Shown here in pieces: positions 63,577-64,000 of a stretch of 64,000 nt of DNA. The position numbers and the translations under genes were made by a program. This stretch comes from Candidatus Borrarchaeum weybense (lineage in GTDB: Archaea; Asgardarchaeota; Sifarchaeia; Borrarchaeales; Borrarchaeaceae). Numbering within the stretch: the stretch's first letter is position 1; the number at the start of each line of letters is the position of its first letter. Under the pieces are notes generated by a model. The model ran no database searches. It saw nothing but the letters and a program-made list of their open reading frames with translations, and was not told where the DNA came from. The DNA lies in NCBI GenBank assembly GCA_019057385.1, contig JAHQJS010000004.1, forward strand, positions 1 through 64,000, in the 5' to 3' direction.

Positions 63577-64000
63577 GTGAACTACCACCCTACAAGTAGG
63601 GTGGCTTCCTGAATCATCCATTCCCTAACGGGATATGTTAACCAGGCTCTACGGGCAGTTCCTGCCCTGATGATGATCGTGCTTCTAAATAGTGAGTGGA
63701 TCGGTGTAAAACAGTGATGGCAGAATTATAGTCTCTCGCTAACACCAGCCCACAGTACGGACATCTGTGGATTCGTGTTGCTAGTGTTTTCGGTACCAGT
63801 TTTCCACACCTACTACACAGTTGTGTGGTGTTATAGGCACTCACATATTCTACCAGCGTACCAGCTTCCTCCGCTTTGTACTCGGTAAAACGCATGAGTT
63901 GCCCCCATCCTGCATCACTGATCGACTTGGCGAGATGATGGTTCTTCACCATGTTGGTGATCGTAAGTTTCTCATACACAATGAGGTCATAACTATTGAC
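63577..64000 (-). mobile_element. IS200/IS605-type element, family B, 3' portion with tnpB
   Basis: The right end at 63577-63670 is nearly identical to the right ends of the two short copies at 20253 and 23553, including the perfect CCACCCTAC/GTAGGGTGG hairpin and the TTCAC terminus. Unlike them, it is joined to an open tnpB gene that runs out of the window. This copy is therefore the likely autonomous relative of the short ones. The left end lies beyond 64000. Confidence 0.8.
63638..64000 (-). CDS. tnpB: TnpB-family RNA-guided nuclease, C-terminal part
   Basis: The visible 120 residues are the C-terminal half of the RuvC domain. IVYEKL carries the second catalytic glutamate, CSRCGKLV and CPYCG form the zinc finger, and LARDYNSA carries the third catalytic aspartate. 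The frame is open to the window edge, so the gene starts beyond 64000. TnpB cuts DNA next to a target motif using an omega RNA from the 3' end of its own gene. All catalytic positions in view are intact. The last codons and stop overlap the sequence kept in the short copies. Confidence 0.88.
   Translation of the reverse strand, partial: VNSYDLIVYEKLTITNMVKNHHLAKSISDAGWGQLMRFTEYKAEEAGTLVEYVSAYNTTQLCSRCGKLVPKTLATRIHRCPYCGLVLARDYNSAITVLHRSTHYLEARSSSGQELPVEPG

Noticed and set aside
1..64000. CRISPR array or cas genes
   Set aside because: No regularly spaced direct repeats and no Cas-like protein were seen; the only nuclease of this kind is the TnpB fragment at the end.

Overview
The window is AT-rich archaeal DNA. 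The information-processing genes are archaeal/eukaryotic in type: aIF5A, release factor aRF1 with NIKS and GGQ motifs, an archaeal-type valyl-tRNA synthetase, NOB1, ribosomal protein eS17, a two-ring CDC48/VAT ATPase, FEN1 with a PIP box, archaeal UMP kinase and archaeal FAD synthetase. Many genes start with TTG behind a GGAGG or GGTGA ribosome-binding site, and TATA boxes precede several genes. Two adjacent minus-strand genes at 32884-34303 look like ESCRT-II (EAP30/Vps22 type with an N-terminal zinc ribbon) and ESCRT-III (Snf7 type). Known occurrence of ESCRT-II in archaea points to an Asgard archaeon; the lineage within Asgard cannot be fixed from this window.

Layout. 1-2432: a methyltransferase and a glycosyltransferase between two direct copies of a short tnpB-derived element (family A). 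2462-4753: NAD kinase, an inositol-phosphatase-family enzyme, and aIF5A. 5027-10632: two sugar-1-phosphate nucleotidylyltransferases, an epimerase, a DUF1616 protein and a GT-C membrane glycosyltransferase. 10933-19478: MoaE, an intron-rich tRNA-Leu, a phosphodiesterase, an NSUN6-like RNA methylase, NOB1, UMP kinase, aRF1 and ValRS. 19529-23553: a membrane protein gene broken by an in-frame TGA, then a cupin gene and a UbiB-family kinase between two inverted copies of a second tnpB-derived element (family B). 23610-31737: tRNA-Ala with a T-loop intron, a Nudix enzyme, a phosphoesterase, anaerobic ribonucleotide reductase, and a putative sugar-acid module (FGGY kinase, hydroxyacid dehydrogenase, TIM barrel). 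31703-42199: a frameshifted GT-C gene, the ESCRT pair, a HypE-like enzyme, a metallo-beta-lactamase-fold protein, eS17, an aminotransferase, FAD synthetase and CDC48. 42464-62481: a surface-glycan region with glycosyltransferases, a deacetylase, a flippase, two alkaline-phosphatase-superfamily enzymes, RmlA/C/D and sugar epimerases. 62485-64000: FEN1 and the 3' part of a tnpB gene of family B.

How the genes relate. The nucleotidylyltransferases, epimerases and Rml enzymes would make activated sugars. The GT2 and GT4 enzymes would build glycans, and the DPMS-like GT2 and GT-C proteins could supply and use polyprenyl-phosphate sugars. The flippase would export the product, and the deacetylase and sulfatase-fold proteins could modify it. 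The two tRNAs and the two short element families are the most unusual features. The tRNA-Leu(CAA) assembles into a full cloverleaf only if four separate introns of about 27-31 nt are removed. No CRISPR array, rRNA gene or replication origin was recognised.
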